Shown piece after piece: positions 45,701 through 55,903 of a stretch of DNA of 64,000 nt. Origin of the DNA: Lates calcarifer (lineage: Eukaryota > Chordata > Actinopteri > Centropomidae); NCBI RefSeq assembly GCF_001640805.2, contig NC_066845.1, positions 15,936,307-16,000,306 of the forward strand. Reading direction: 5' to 3'. Under the pieces are notes generated by a model. That model saw nothing but the letters and a program-made list of their open reading frames with translations, was not told where the DNA came from and searched no databases. A program made the position numbers and the translations under genes. Numbering within the stretch: position 1 is the first letter of the stretch; every line of letters begins with the position of its first letter.

Positions 45701-45988
45701 CCAGACATTGACAAGGAGGGGGAGGAGGGAAGAAAAGCCAGAGAGGTGTGCTTTGTCAATATCCAGCGTGAGCTCAGGACCAGGGGAGTCTTCCTTCGTC
45801 ATGAGTACCCCAAAATCTATAATCAGCTGTGTGAGTTTGTGGAGAGCAACAAAAGGTTCACTCCTACTACGATTTACCCAATAGATAAGAGAACAGGGAA
45901 GCAGTTTATGTGCATGATCATGGCTGCATCTGAGCCAAGAACACTGGACTGGGTGGGTACCCCTCATCTCTTGGATGATATTATATAG
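42776..45988 (+). CDS. ajm1: Apical junction component 1 homologue (AJM1, formerly C9orf172)
   Basis: Vertebrate relative of the C. elegans AJM-1 junction protein, expected at apical cell-cell junctions of epithelia; its molecular role is poorly known. The frame is a single exon of 1070 codons (human about 976). The N-terminus MTRTHPPDILAS matches human MTRTDPPDLLVS, which fixes the start. Other family blocks are KRHCRSFDFIE, HPIKLQPHS, PHVRCRVDIKPD, SKSWDNIL, GRSYENLF, SSPRRYAALSLSE, TPEITITDND and SLEQLDELL. A tyrosine-rich region at 330-463 has an 18-19-residue period. A MYND-like zinc finger (C768 to C813, with SCHSCYTFYCSRNC) is followed by a conserved C-terminal domain containing SRGRGVLFLGF, METLILTPPPGTP and RFTPTTIYP, ending LLDDII. 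The middle is Ser/Pro/Tyr-rich and probably disordered. Confidence 0.94.
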   Translation: MTRTHPPDILASTLYRDITLNPITDHSISLHSSQQCDLKMIDKPEIINKRHCRSFDFIESLDDPQSFSSSMEYPYKRAEHQTLNKDLMWNGLDQQGHLRFSSPDLFNTRQFQQHTSQDKTSHLTWSDSKKRTRSKSAPRIKATLTPVPISVSPPGARKGREAPQAASDTLRTSETHRESYSSNRAFLNEVHPIKLQPHSPLYVSDCFEEDKPDKPAITPHVRCRVDIKPDAAVLQHTSRQVPNVRTEHLWQRYSQASSSRGLYVPRQIVSSPTPTPSECYSGDFRQGYHYTTSMSPISYQHLDTHRMPSPTAPYLSQEQRAYSNPNIPTKFFYTEDPVRYPIHPYSRAYFQDDRSSLTSHGSTMTSQYDPRTRWVHTLPVRSYYTDHLSNREPAHSVYSRPYSTSEAGSYFSQTPLTRSYYGEDNRFNPYHMGNSRLFYSKPFSSPEEQYFPSRPYHTEGRRRPRMSQAFSDDWYRSSISGYSNQSSQHTPPRVRPDPSIPPWFTNNCVETSRLGAEVKNHSKSWDNILYPRHDREQSVPRGRSYENLFYQARHGASTDVTSQPVILNLSSSPRRYAALSLSENSLERGSSNPWRNTKSGHWFVTPEITITDNDICAANNKRRDVHSVSWDTLDGEKTPSPRVMHQKQPSTTADITKDRKHNNFSLQQSLEQLDELLADLVVDYKPPTSRKSSENLLDQLKQLITEDDDKDRGSSGLENLGSLNTQLLSSKSSPDTIKDPDSGCDALQRSAEECSPDHSTDEDDTMVCANKKCNRTESMFNACLYFKSCHSCYTFYCSRNCRRDDWETHKETCLYGRVSSVCRHTLKFCRENSEIHKAFSRVAKAGYLSRGRGVLFLGFANPETADNFLQVGLESLLMSPTYLSLRELDGFKDNLGEYCKELQQAGNEYDPNECFLLNVSIAVGELVPNRPSPRVQAPTVRKYAKVSLASSSPDKKVLKKDSEMETLILTPPPGTPDIDKEGEEGRKAREVCFVNIQRELRTRGVFLRHEYPKIYNQLCEFVESNKRFTPTTIYPIDKRTGKQFMCMIMAASEPRTLDWVGTPHLLDDII

Positions 45989-47385
45989 TATAGCACTAAA
46001 TAGTAATGATAATGATGTCAGTACACTATATGTACATACTGTAAATACATGGTGTGATTTAGCAAATTGAACACTGATATGGAAATATATGTGTATATAT
46101 GTGAACAATCTCCCTTTCTGTCTCTCTCTCTCTCTCTTATTTCTCTCTGTTCCCATACATACTGAAACATTCACACAGATGGATGCACACACAAACAGTA
46201 CAGTATATAAATACAAAACACAAAAGTTGCCCTATGTTGTTTTTGGCTTGTTTTGATCCTGTTGCACTCAGAAGAGTTAATAGCCTGCATGTAGACTAGG
46301 CACAAACCCAGTTGTTCAGGTGTTTAAGATGTGAACATGTATGATCTGTGCAGTTTCTGCAGAAAATGTTTGAAGCACACAATATTTATGAAGTACACAT
46401 TGCCTTCTCATTATAGTAGGCACAGCCAGGTCTCATGTTGTAATAGTCACCCAGTTTTGATTTTTCCAACCAATGTTATATCAGAAATTTATATTATACC
46501 TTGTTACAGTGTTGTAATATTACAACTGTTTATTAGTACTTAAGTATTATTTCCTAAGTATATCGTAGTTGTGTGGTTATTTTTTTCATTATTGCTATAT
46601 TAGTTATTGTTTGATAGACAAAGAAGTACAATCAAGCCACCTATTTGTTTTCCCACTTCATTAGGAATTTTTGTTGGAATATATTTCATCTCGTGATAAG
46701 ACTTGATGTCATCCTCGTATAGATTGCTTTGTTTGAAAGTGGCCTTCAGTCGAAAAAAAATGCATTTGACACAAAGCAATGTATAGGTTTAGCTATTTCT
46801 AAAAGCTTGACAGCTCTTGACTTAGGTTGTTTGAACTACCATTGTAAATGAACAATTATTTTGCTCAAAGCATGTTATTTATATTCAGGTATTTTACTAT
46901 TGATATTGCTTATAATTAAATTTATTATGTTAATGAGATACCATTTGATGCTTAGAAATGTAAGAGGTATATTATATATATTGAATATTAGATCATTTGA
47001 ACATCATGACCCTGAGACCTTATTGTAACTAATACCACAGTATGTTCTTAAACAATATGCAATAAAAGAGCAACCTTAACATCTATATTATAAAACCCTA
47101 TTTTATTATTAATATTGAATAATTCCTTGGAGCCAAGAGCTGCAAAGACTTTGTTTGCACTAAAACACAAATTATAAAATAAGAATGTTCCTAACATAGC
47201 TGCAGCACTGAACCCAGATGTGATAATATGCCTGCTTCCATTGCCATTGTTGACTAATCTAAGGTTGCTCTTTTACTTGATTATATATATATATATCTTT
47301 GTGCAAGACCTTCCTCAACTTTCTATTTTGTGATGTTTATAACCTATATATAAATATATAATAAATGGAATTTAACAAGTGACCT
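45989..47385 (+). other. ajm1: Probable ajm1 3' UTR
   Basis: AT-rich sequence with AATAAA at 47061-47066 and at 47360-47365. The second is followed by a GT-rich stretch (GTGACCTTGTGGCTTTGT), as expected for a cleavage site. A (CT)n tract lies at about 46119-46136. No open frame of note. Confidence 0.55.
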
Positions 47386-48980
47386 TGTGGCTTTGTATTT
47401 CTCCTCCAGAGAACTCCTTATCAGGCATTTGAACAGAGGGGTAACACAATACAGGTCCCGTCAATAAGCTAGACATACACATTGATCAACATGTCTGAGG
47501 GCATCTATCACCTGTACTTTTTGCTCTTTTGCTGGGATGTTTAAGATTTAACAGTGTTTTGTGATGCACATGCAGGGATATTCAAACAAGAAAAACAGGA
47601 ACCACCAACCCCCTCCCTCAAAAGGTAGAGAGAGACCATGTACATTTCACAAGAATTCTAAATTACTATTTATTTAGCTTTATTATTATTATTATTATTA
47701 ATAATTGCAAAACATGTATTAGTATTACAAATTGTATTAATAAAGTGCCATTATTTTAATGCTCCTTTTTCTTGATCTACCTCTCGATGTCAAGATTTTG
47801 ACTTTGTCAGTGTTAATACAAGAGCATATGACATGGACATGAAAACATTTTGTTTGTAGAGGTACATATACTTGTTTACAATCATCTTTTACAGTAAATA
47901 CAGGTTTAAGATTAAGATATGGGAGGAGATGTGGAGCATACTGGAACATACTGCCACAGCAACTAAGGTTTCAGCCAACAACATGTAAATTTACATGGGT
48001 AAATCTGATTTGATGAAAACATGTTGTTTGTCAGAAATGTTAGCTGCTATATTTGCTCTTACTGCTGCTTAGTGAAAGCCTCAACATGTAACTGTGTGCT
48101 CCAAACCTCATTCCTCCAAATTTTGTTGCATTCTCCTTTCAGATGAGACACTGTTTTGAATTTCAAATTTGGCTTATATGCGGAGATTTCTTCATCCTTT
48201 TTATGCTATGAATGTGCTATAACATTTGTGATTAATGATAATACTGTGTTGCTCACACAAGGATTTAGTGTTTCTTCTTAGTATTCTTCTATGTTATTAG
48301 ACCACCACCTAGTGGAATAATACATGTATTACTGCCACATAATACGAAAAAAAGAAAAGAAAAAGAAAAGTTCAGTCATGCAATATATGATATCCCTTCT
48401 ATCCGTATCCTACTGTCATTATTGAAATGAAATTGAAATTATTGAAAAAATTTAAATATCAAAATTAAAAAGCTGATGGCTTTTTGTTCCAGCTGCTCGG
48501 GGCATGCGCCCAATATGGTATGCGCCCCAACCATTCAGCCATCAGGTCACCCCTTTAGTAGCCTTTAGTGTTGACTGTGAATGACTACAAAAATATGATA
48601 AATCTTGATACTAATGAAGTGCTCCCCAGTCAGAAAATTTGTTCTAATGTAGTAAATTATGGACAAGCCTGTGTCTTTTCATCACCTGTATAAATGTATC
48701 ATGATTTTTGACAGTTGCATTCACTGGTATTAGTAATATTCATGCATTTGTGGAAACTTTGAAATGTTTGAATATTTTCCTGTTATGATCTAATTTTGGC
48801 ACACTGCAGCAGATAAATGAAGTAGGGTTTCAGTATGTGGCCATATTGTGAAATCAGGTCAAGCCAACAGTATTCTTAAAGAATATTTGAAAATATATTT
48901 TGATGACCCAACACTATACAATTGCAAAATACAAAAACAAAAAGCTGGGGGCAGTACAATAATTATGATTTGCCTATATA

Positions 48981-48981
<1 letters not shown>

Positions 48982-49026
<45 letters not shown>
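48982..49026. repeat. (CA)n microsatellite
   Basis: A pure CA tract of about 45 bases, the longest pure CA tract in the window. Confidence 0.96.
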
Positions 49027-49028
<2 letters not shown>

Positions 49029-49361
49029 GACAAAAAACAAGACAAAACAAAACAACGGGAATTCACAAATCATACGGCATTATAACAAATAACATTTAAC
49101 ATTTCCATCAGATGTAAAATCCAGAGAGATTGTTCTTTTCAGTATTTCACCATGGGATATAGTTCCTGCTCTCCTTGATTTCAGAAGCGAAATCTTTGCG
49201 AGAGGGCATACAAAGGGGCACAATTTGGCCAGGATATTTGCCAGTTCATACTGTTTCATAACCACCAAGATGAATATTCGTTATTTCAACTAATGTGTAC
49301 AATATACAATACAATGTTTAAATACAGAGACAAAAGTTAGCATAAGCCTGAACTTTTTAGA

Positions 49362-49640
49362 TCAGAGGTTCTCAAACTTTTGCCCCCTTCAGAAAACAAA
49401 AGTAAGTTTCCTCCCCCCCCACCCAACTTAAAAAAAAAAAAAAAAAAAAATCAATTGTTAACAATGATATAGGAAGCACATGATGAAAAAAGGATCCAAG
49501 TAGAAATTTAGTGAAATAAAGTTCAGCATGATAACATCAGCAAACTCTTGTTTATTTTCCCTTTGCAAATCATAATCATTCAACCTAGGTTCACTCCATA
49601 TTTGCTCTATGCCCCCAAGGATTAGATCAATAGATATATT
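49362..49640. repeat. Candidate decayed interspersed repeat
   Basis: It starts 'gatcagaggttctcaaactt' and then 'gccccc', a beginning shared by a common fish repeat. It includes a run of eight or more C, then about 20 A (49431-49450). The far end near 'tatgcccccaagg' is tentative. Confidence 0.35.
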
Positions 49641-49869
49641 TAATATATGTGATAATGAATGCATTATCCAGTAAGATATGACTTGCAATGTGTGAACACA
49701 AAATCACAAAGGACTGGATTACAGTGTGCGGTTTTCCATTTAAAATAGTTGTAGGATTTGTTGGACATTGCAACAAACTCTCATGGAAATCACAGAAATT
49801 ACATAATGTTATAGACAACTAACTTAGGTTTTCTATGTTTTCTATATTACTGTGAAATCTTCCTTTAAC

Positions 49870-50055
49870 TAACCGTCGCGCATGCGGGTTGCGCAAGTCT
49901 CCTCGTGATGACAGCAAATGACAGCACTGTTCGCTCCTGCAGTAGCCAGTGTGAGACGGCTAACCGCCAACAAACAATTCCTTTGACTCGAGAAATCTTT
50001 TGATCAGCTGTGTTTAGAGAGACTGTGAACTACCAGTGCGCGCTAATTACATCAG
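49870..50055 (+). other. gapvd1: Probable gapvd1 promoter and 5' non-coding exon
   Basis: A CpG-rich patch with CGCGCATGCGGG, close to the NRF-1 consensus and typical of housekeeping TATA-less promoters, is followed by sequence ending in a strong donor CAG|GTAAGT at 50056. The first gapvd1 coding exon begins with an acceptor at 55870 and has 34 bases of leader, so a non-coding exon upstream is required. The exact start is unknown. Confidence 0.6.
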
Positions 50056-51974
50056 GTAAGTTGCCGAATTTATGTTAACGTGTTCTCTCGACCAGATTTG
50101 GCCACTCAGGAGCTTGCAACCCTAAAGCTAGGCTAACATAGCTGACTAGCTTATCATTAGCTTACCCTGCTTGACTAGCACCTTTAGCCGAGTGTAACTT
50201 GGTTAAGGTTAGCACGCTACCGCTGGGTTAGCCTAGTTCACCAGTTTGCTGTCTGGGCTCAAATCAGTGCAAACAGAAGTCTTTATTAACTGGTACTAAT
50301 GGAACAGCTGGATGTCTTGTGTCAGTTCCCTTCGTATCCTTTAGCTTACTCCAGCGTCAGTTAACATGTTTAATTTGGTATGATATATAGCTCATTCAAG
50401 CCATCTCTATCTAGCAACCAAACGGTAACAGACATTAACTTAACCTCTCTCATCTTGGTTTGTTTGCTAGCTAAATCTCGGGTGGCTACCACACTCTTAA
50501 ACCAAGGGCACTATAAATCCGCAACTTAGCGTTAGCAGTCCATTAAACTGTTTCAGCTTTTTGTGTTAAATGTATCCCCACCCCACCCATTGAGCCGGTG
50601 AAAGGAATGTCTGAAGTTTTAGCCTAATAACACAAGCATTCAGACCAAGTGTTTGTAAGGCCATGAGATATAATATTACAATGTCATTGAACATTATAAA
50701 TGTTTAAACACTGGATACTACTGTTAACTCTTTGTAGCATAGAAGTAATTATCTCTGCGTTTTGTCTTACTATTTCTGAAGTAAGGCTTTGCTGCTTTCT
50801 TTCTTTAATGTCACCATAGATCGAGTTCTTTTGTATTTTTTTTTTTTTTTTTTTTTACATTTTGTCAAATAAGTTAGTAAAAGACTCAAAGATGCCTTGA
50901 ACCTAAATGATCAACAATGAAAATAAGAACTAATTACAAACCAAATTTTACAGTCATTACCTCCCACTTTGCTCTCATCTGTGCACCACAAAAGGAATAA
51001 CATTTCCCCCCTAGTGTGTAGCCGAATGCTGACACATTACATTTACATGAAATCATCATCCTTTTACGTTATAGCTCCAGTAGTCAGTTTCAGTCACTTG
51101 TTTTTTTTTTGGTAGTCTTTTGATGATTAAGTGTGTATCAGCTGAGATTCAGGCTCAGTCAGCTGGACTTTATTCCTCTGTAGTACTGACTGTGTTGACT
51201 GGAAATGAGGTCTACCTTATGGTTTGGCAGTGGAATGATTTCAAGTGTGACATCATTCATTACTTAGTCTTAGATTCATGTTTTCTTGTCAGGATGCCCG
51301 ATACTGAAAGTTTTATAAATAACTGACAACAGGGCGATGCAGATGACAACATTATTATTCTTCATAAATGGCAATAACTCCATCTGTGTCCTTTCCTCTA
51401 GTTGTTTTCAGCTGATGCTTGGTTTCTCTGAGTTAAAGTCACTGCTTCATTAGCTCCTGCCCTGATTTATTGTTAAACTCTTTACAGTTTCTGAGAATCT
51501 GCAACTGGTTAAGAGTATGTTGAATAGAGCTATATAGAGCTGGTGGTGTCTGTAGCTACACATGTCTTTGCTTTACTTTATAATAACTGCTCTTATTCAA
51601 CTTGAAGATTTTATTATGGGTACAGTGTTTGTGGCTCGGTATTCCACACTGTTAATCCGGTGTTGTCACAATTTCCTTAAAGCCAGCGGACTCAACAGTT
51701 TGGATGGGAATCATGAGCATGAGCCACAAGACATGGTTAGACCCACCTTTGTGGGTTGGGTTTTTCGGGGGGCCTGGGGGCTAAGCTCAACTTGCGCCCT
51801 CTCCCCAGATAAGATGGCCTATGCTGATGGACACCAAAACTGTTGTGCTCTCAGTGTCAAAAACCTCTCTCAAATTTTCCACCAGGAAGTTGCCCTCAAG
51901 ACAACAGATAAAGTGTCAGTACCTGTGTGAAACTGGGTTAAGTTCCATGATACCTGTGTTTAAAGTACAAGTTG

Positions 51975-52030
51975 TAACATTTAACCTCAGCACATGATGT
52001 TTACCCATCACATGGTGAGGTTAAATGTTA
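51975..52030. repeat. Inverted repeat (15-bp perfect arms)
   Basis: TAACATTTAACCTCA at 51975-51989 is the exact reverse complement of 52016-52030, with a 26-base loop. It may be a small transposon remnant. Function unknown. Confidence 0.8.
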
Positions 52031-53563
52031 ATACTTTCCATGTATTCCATCTGAATGGTAAATACTGTTTATCCATATAACACCCCAATGGTTAAGTAGA
52101 TATCCATGTTGATGGCAATAATGATTGTTAGGACCTATAGCTTAAACACTGTTTTATTGGCACAAAGTGGAGGAGCCTTTGAAATGGGACAGGTCTTGTC
52201 TGCCCCTCATGATGTATTGGGCTTGGAAACATGGATTTAGGAAGATTCTGTCCTTGAATTGGGACACAATTTATGTGTGTGTGTGTTTGTGTATTGTGTT
52301 TATCTCTTTTTTGCCACCACTACAGCATCTGGTGTCACAGACAGTGGACATTCTGGTCAAGCATTCCTTTGGGGCAATGGTGGCCTTAAAGCTAAAGAGG
52401 TGGGCTTGTGGTCAGGAGGTTGCTTTTTTTGGACCAACTAAATGCTCAATGCCAGCTTTCATTTCTTGACAGGTTTCGATAAGTGATTTTACAAAAATTT
52501 TACAGTCATTCTTCTAATACGTTTTAAGGTTTAGCACCTAGCCCTAGTAGTGGAAAAGGTCACTGATAAACCTCATGTATGTAGAGTGCAGTGTTTGCTC
52601 ACTGAGCAGTGTAAGAAATGATCTAGAAGGGAAGTGTGAAGAGGATGTTGGCTCAAAACCATGAATACCTTTTGTAGAAAGTGAAATCCTTTGAACATCT
52701 ATAAAAAGCACTTTGTTCCATTGGTTGGGGTGTGTGTGTGAGAGAGAGAGATCATGTAGTGGGAGGTGTGGGCTGTGTTCCAAACACCTTTACTCTGGTG
52801 CTGTGATGTTTACCTATATTTCTTTTATAAAGTAGTGTTGTGTTGTGCTCGCCATGTAAAAATAATTTTGAACTTTTAAACTTTTTCATTAGATAACTCA
52901 AGTGGGATGTACCCTGTCATTTAAAAATCCTGTTTTTTACTTTGCCCCGTCTCTTGTCTCTTATGCTGCTTTGCTGTTAAAATAATGGTGCTTACACAGA
53001 TGCTGTGGTCAAAGAATTGGTCGTCTTGTCACTCATTTTAACCATTTTCAGTGGCTGTTCTGCCACAACTACAATCATTTTCACACAGCTCAGAAGTCTG
53101 AAGATTGTGCCTCACTTCACATTGTCTGTAGTGTGGTTTCTCTTCTGCTTTAGAGTTCCTCAGTGCTCTCCATGAGTGACTCACCAGGTAGCTCTGTGTA
53201 GTGGCTTGTATTGGAGCTGACGGGCACAGGAGGCCGTGGCAAATGGCAGTTAACCTCTCTGCTAGCCACTTAATAGCCTAGTTGCTTTTTCACTTCCTTT
53301 CCAAGAATGCAAGGAATGTGCTTACTCAAGAACATGAGTGCTTATAATCAAGTGTGGCATGAGTGTCAGCCAGTTACCTGTCAGTTCATTCAGATGTAAA
53401 ATGGAAACAAAAGAACCACTGAAAATATGACCTCTTACTTACTTTTAAATATCCAGATCTATTACTCTAGACAGGTCCAGAAAGTAGATCAGCAACATCT
53501 TTAAATGAAAGTCTCAATGCTAGAATATTTTGAAGGTTAGATTATTTGTAATTATTGGCATAT

Positions 53564-53886
53564 GCAGCTGAAACAATTAGTTTGAGTTTGATAATTGATG
53601 ATTAATTGTTTCAGTCATTTTTGGACAAAAAAGGCCATATTTTCAGTTTCCAACCTGTAAAATATGAATATTTGTCGGTTTTCTTAGCCTTCTGTTGTAG
53701 TAAACGCATTATTTTTGGGTTTTGGCCTGGTCAGATCAGAAAGCAATGTGAAGACTTAACCCTGGGCTCTGGGAAACTAGTGGGACATTTTTGACTAATT
53801 CTTGACATTTTATAGACTAAACAGTCAGTTGGTATTTCAAGAAAATAATGTAGCTTATTCGCTAGTGAAAAATTTGTTGCAGCCCT
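53564..53886. mobile_element. Decayed non-autonomous DNA transposon (hAT-like), copy 2
   Basis: It begins GCAGCTGAAACAATTAGT and ends GAAAAATTTGTTGCAGCCCT. The interior contains 'attgtttcagtcattttt', 'tttttgggttttggcctgg', 'cctgggctctgggaaact' and 'gacattttatagactaaac', all characteristic of the same abundant fish element as copy 1. It is non-coding and lies inside gapvd1 intron 1. The class assignment is from memory. Confidence 0.7.
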
Positions 53887-55903
53887 AGTTGAAACCCAAC
53901 TCAAGTCATCACCACTCAGTGCATATGCTCATCATCATTAAAGCAGCTTTATAAATTCTCAGACGGGGCCACAGCTTCTAGTTATTTTGCTATCACTTTA
54001 TTTTAAGTCCCCATATTTAGCATTTATATACACAATATAAACTTTTAAACAGACTGTAATGTAGTTGTATGCAGTTAAAAGGACATGCCATGTGTCATTT
54101 AATGTACAGTACATGAGTACAATTATACCCTCTCCTATGAAGACACATTTTATATTATTACAGTTGTGCTTCATTTCATTGTCATATCTGTTTACAAAGC
54201 AGCCTCCACTTCTCCCACAGGAGGAGTTATACATTAACAAATGCATAACTTAACACTTGTATCTGCCCACAACGATGTGGTTATAAGCATTTATTAAATG
54301 TTTAAATGTTAAATAGTTATTTAAAGTAAATGTTACCATGATTTTTTTTTAATGTGAGTCAAGTGCCATACCAAATAAACAAAGTAAAACAAATCTGTTT
54401 ATAATAATGTAAAATAATGTAAAATAATTTGTTATTAGCAAATGTTTGCTATTTTTCATGTTTCTCGTGTGACAAAGAACAGCTGTGCCTCATGAGGAAT
54501 TTCTTGAAAACACTATAAATATGTATTTTCTCCTCAAACTACAAAATAACACGCTGAATGTTTATTAGATTGATATTTCACTAGAATGGATCTTTAAACT
54601 TGAACCTTTTTTTTTTTTTAACAAAAATTATGACAATCTATCACAGTATATGTAGATCAGCAATCACTGTTTATTCTTAGTTCGCCAAAGGGATTTCAAC
54701 TTAGAGCCTATCATTATGTGTGTAAATCTGCATAACCAATTTGATTTGTCAGGCATATCAACTCCAACGCTGTGGTTGTCTGTTAGCTTGCGAGCAATGA
54801 CACAGCCTTGCAGTCATTCCCACTCTGAGGCAGTTTTCTCCAGTCTAGTCTCATTCTCCTCCCAGAGCGCTAACTCTACAGTTAAATCTGTGTTTGCTAT
54901 GTTAGCTACCAGCTACAAAGAATCTTTTGTGCAAAGGATTCACGAAGAAATCATTCAAATTTCATGCACTCAGCTTGGATTGTGTGTCTTGGCAGTGTGT
55001 ATCTGGAAAGGGAAGAGTCATTAGCATATTCTGCTGTGTAGCGTCTTCTGAAGCTTGTGAAAAAGTGTGCTTTTGCAACTGTTGTTAGGCCAGTGTGTGC
55101 AACACGTTGAATGCAAACGATCACTTCCCATGCATGACGTGAGCATCATGTGTGAGCTAGTGCTCAGCCAGACCTTTACAGAAAAGGGAACCATTTCTTG
55201 TTTTTCCTTTGAGTACATTTACTCTTAAATACAGTGTAACTCAAATAACAAATACTGATACTATTTGGAAAAAATGATAGTGAGGTAAGGTGTATAAAAG
55301 TCAACCATAAGTTCAGAATGTTAACTTTCCTCGGTAACAGGTACACATGATCGACAGTCCCACAGCACTGTTACAAGTTTCATGGCAGAAACGTGCTGAA
55401 AAACAAACCAGAAAAATGCAGTTTTTCCACTCTGATCTGTGGTGCCTGCCAAAAATATCCTTGCAGTTCAGTGTATTGAAGCTTAACCCTTGCATTGTCC
55501 TCTGGGTCAAAGTGACCCAGTGGCTGACAATGTGCCTTTGTGTGTGTGTGTGTATGTGTAGTAGGATTTGTTGTTGTGCATGACATTCGTGATTCTGAAG
55601 CGGTTATCTTTTATTTTTGAATAATAATAATGAGAAGAAAGTATACAGAATACGAAGGGCAATACAGAGGGCAACGGGAGGGTTAAATAAGTAAATTGAC
55701 TTTTATATTGTGGAGTGGAGCTGACTTAAGAAACTTAAATTTTTAACTTGCTAATGCAATTTAGGTATAACCTTTGATGAAAGGTCAGCTGAGCTTTTGT
55801 TAAGTTTCTGTTCCACACGTTAACCTCATTTACGTGTTTCCATTCCACCTTGTCCCCTTTGTGCTCCAGTCATTTGCCTCTCTGCCTGTGTGAACTGGTG
55901 AAG

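Larger units (their letters stand above)
47386..49869. other. Intergenic DNA between ajm1 and gapvd1
   Basis: No gene recognised. It contains a (CA)n tract at 48982-49026 and a probable decayed repeat beginning near 49362 with a C-run and an A-run. The 83-codon open frame at 48848-49099 is largely the CA repeat. Confidence 0.55.
50056..55869 (+). other. gapvd1: Presumed gapvd1 intron 1
   Basis: 5.8 kb without a recognisable coding exon. The first 200 bases are rich in GCTA/CTAG words, often seen after fish promoters. It also contains a T-run at about 50835-50856, a hairpin at 51975-52030 and a transposon relic at 53564-53886. A 122-codon open frame at 51562-51930 has no known relative. Confidence 0.55.

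Noticed and set aside
51562..51930. 122-codon open frame in gapvd1 intron 1
   Set aside because: No known relative and no splice or promoter context; a chance frame or repeat-derived sequence.
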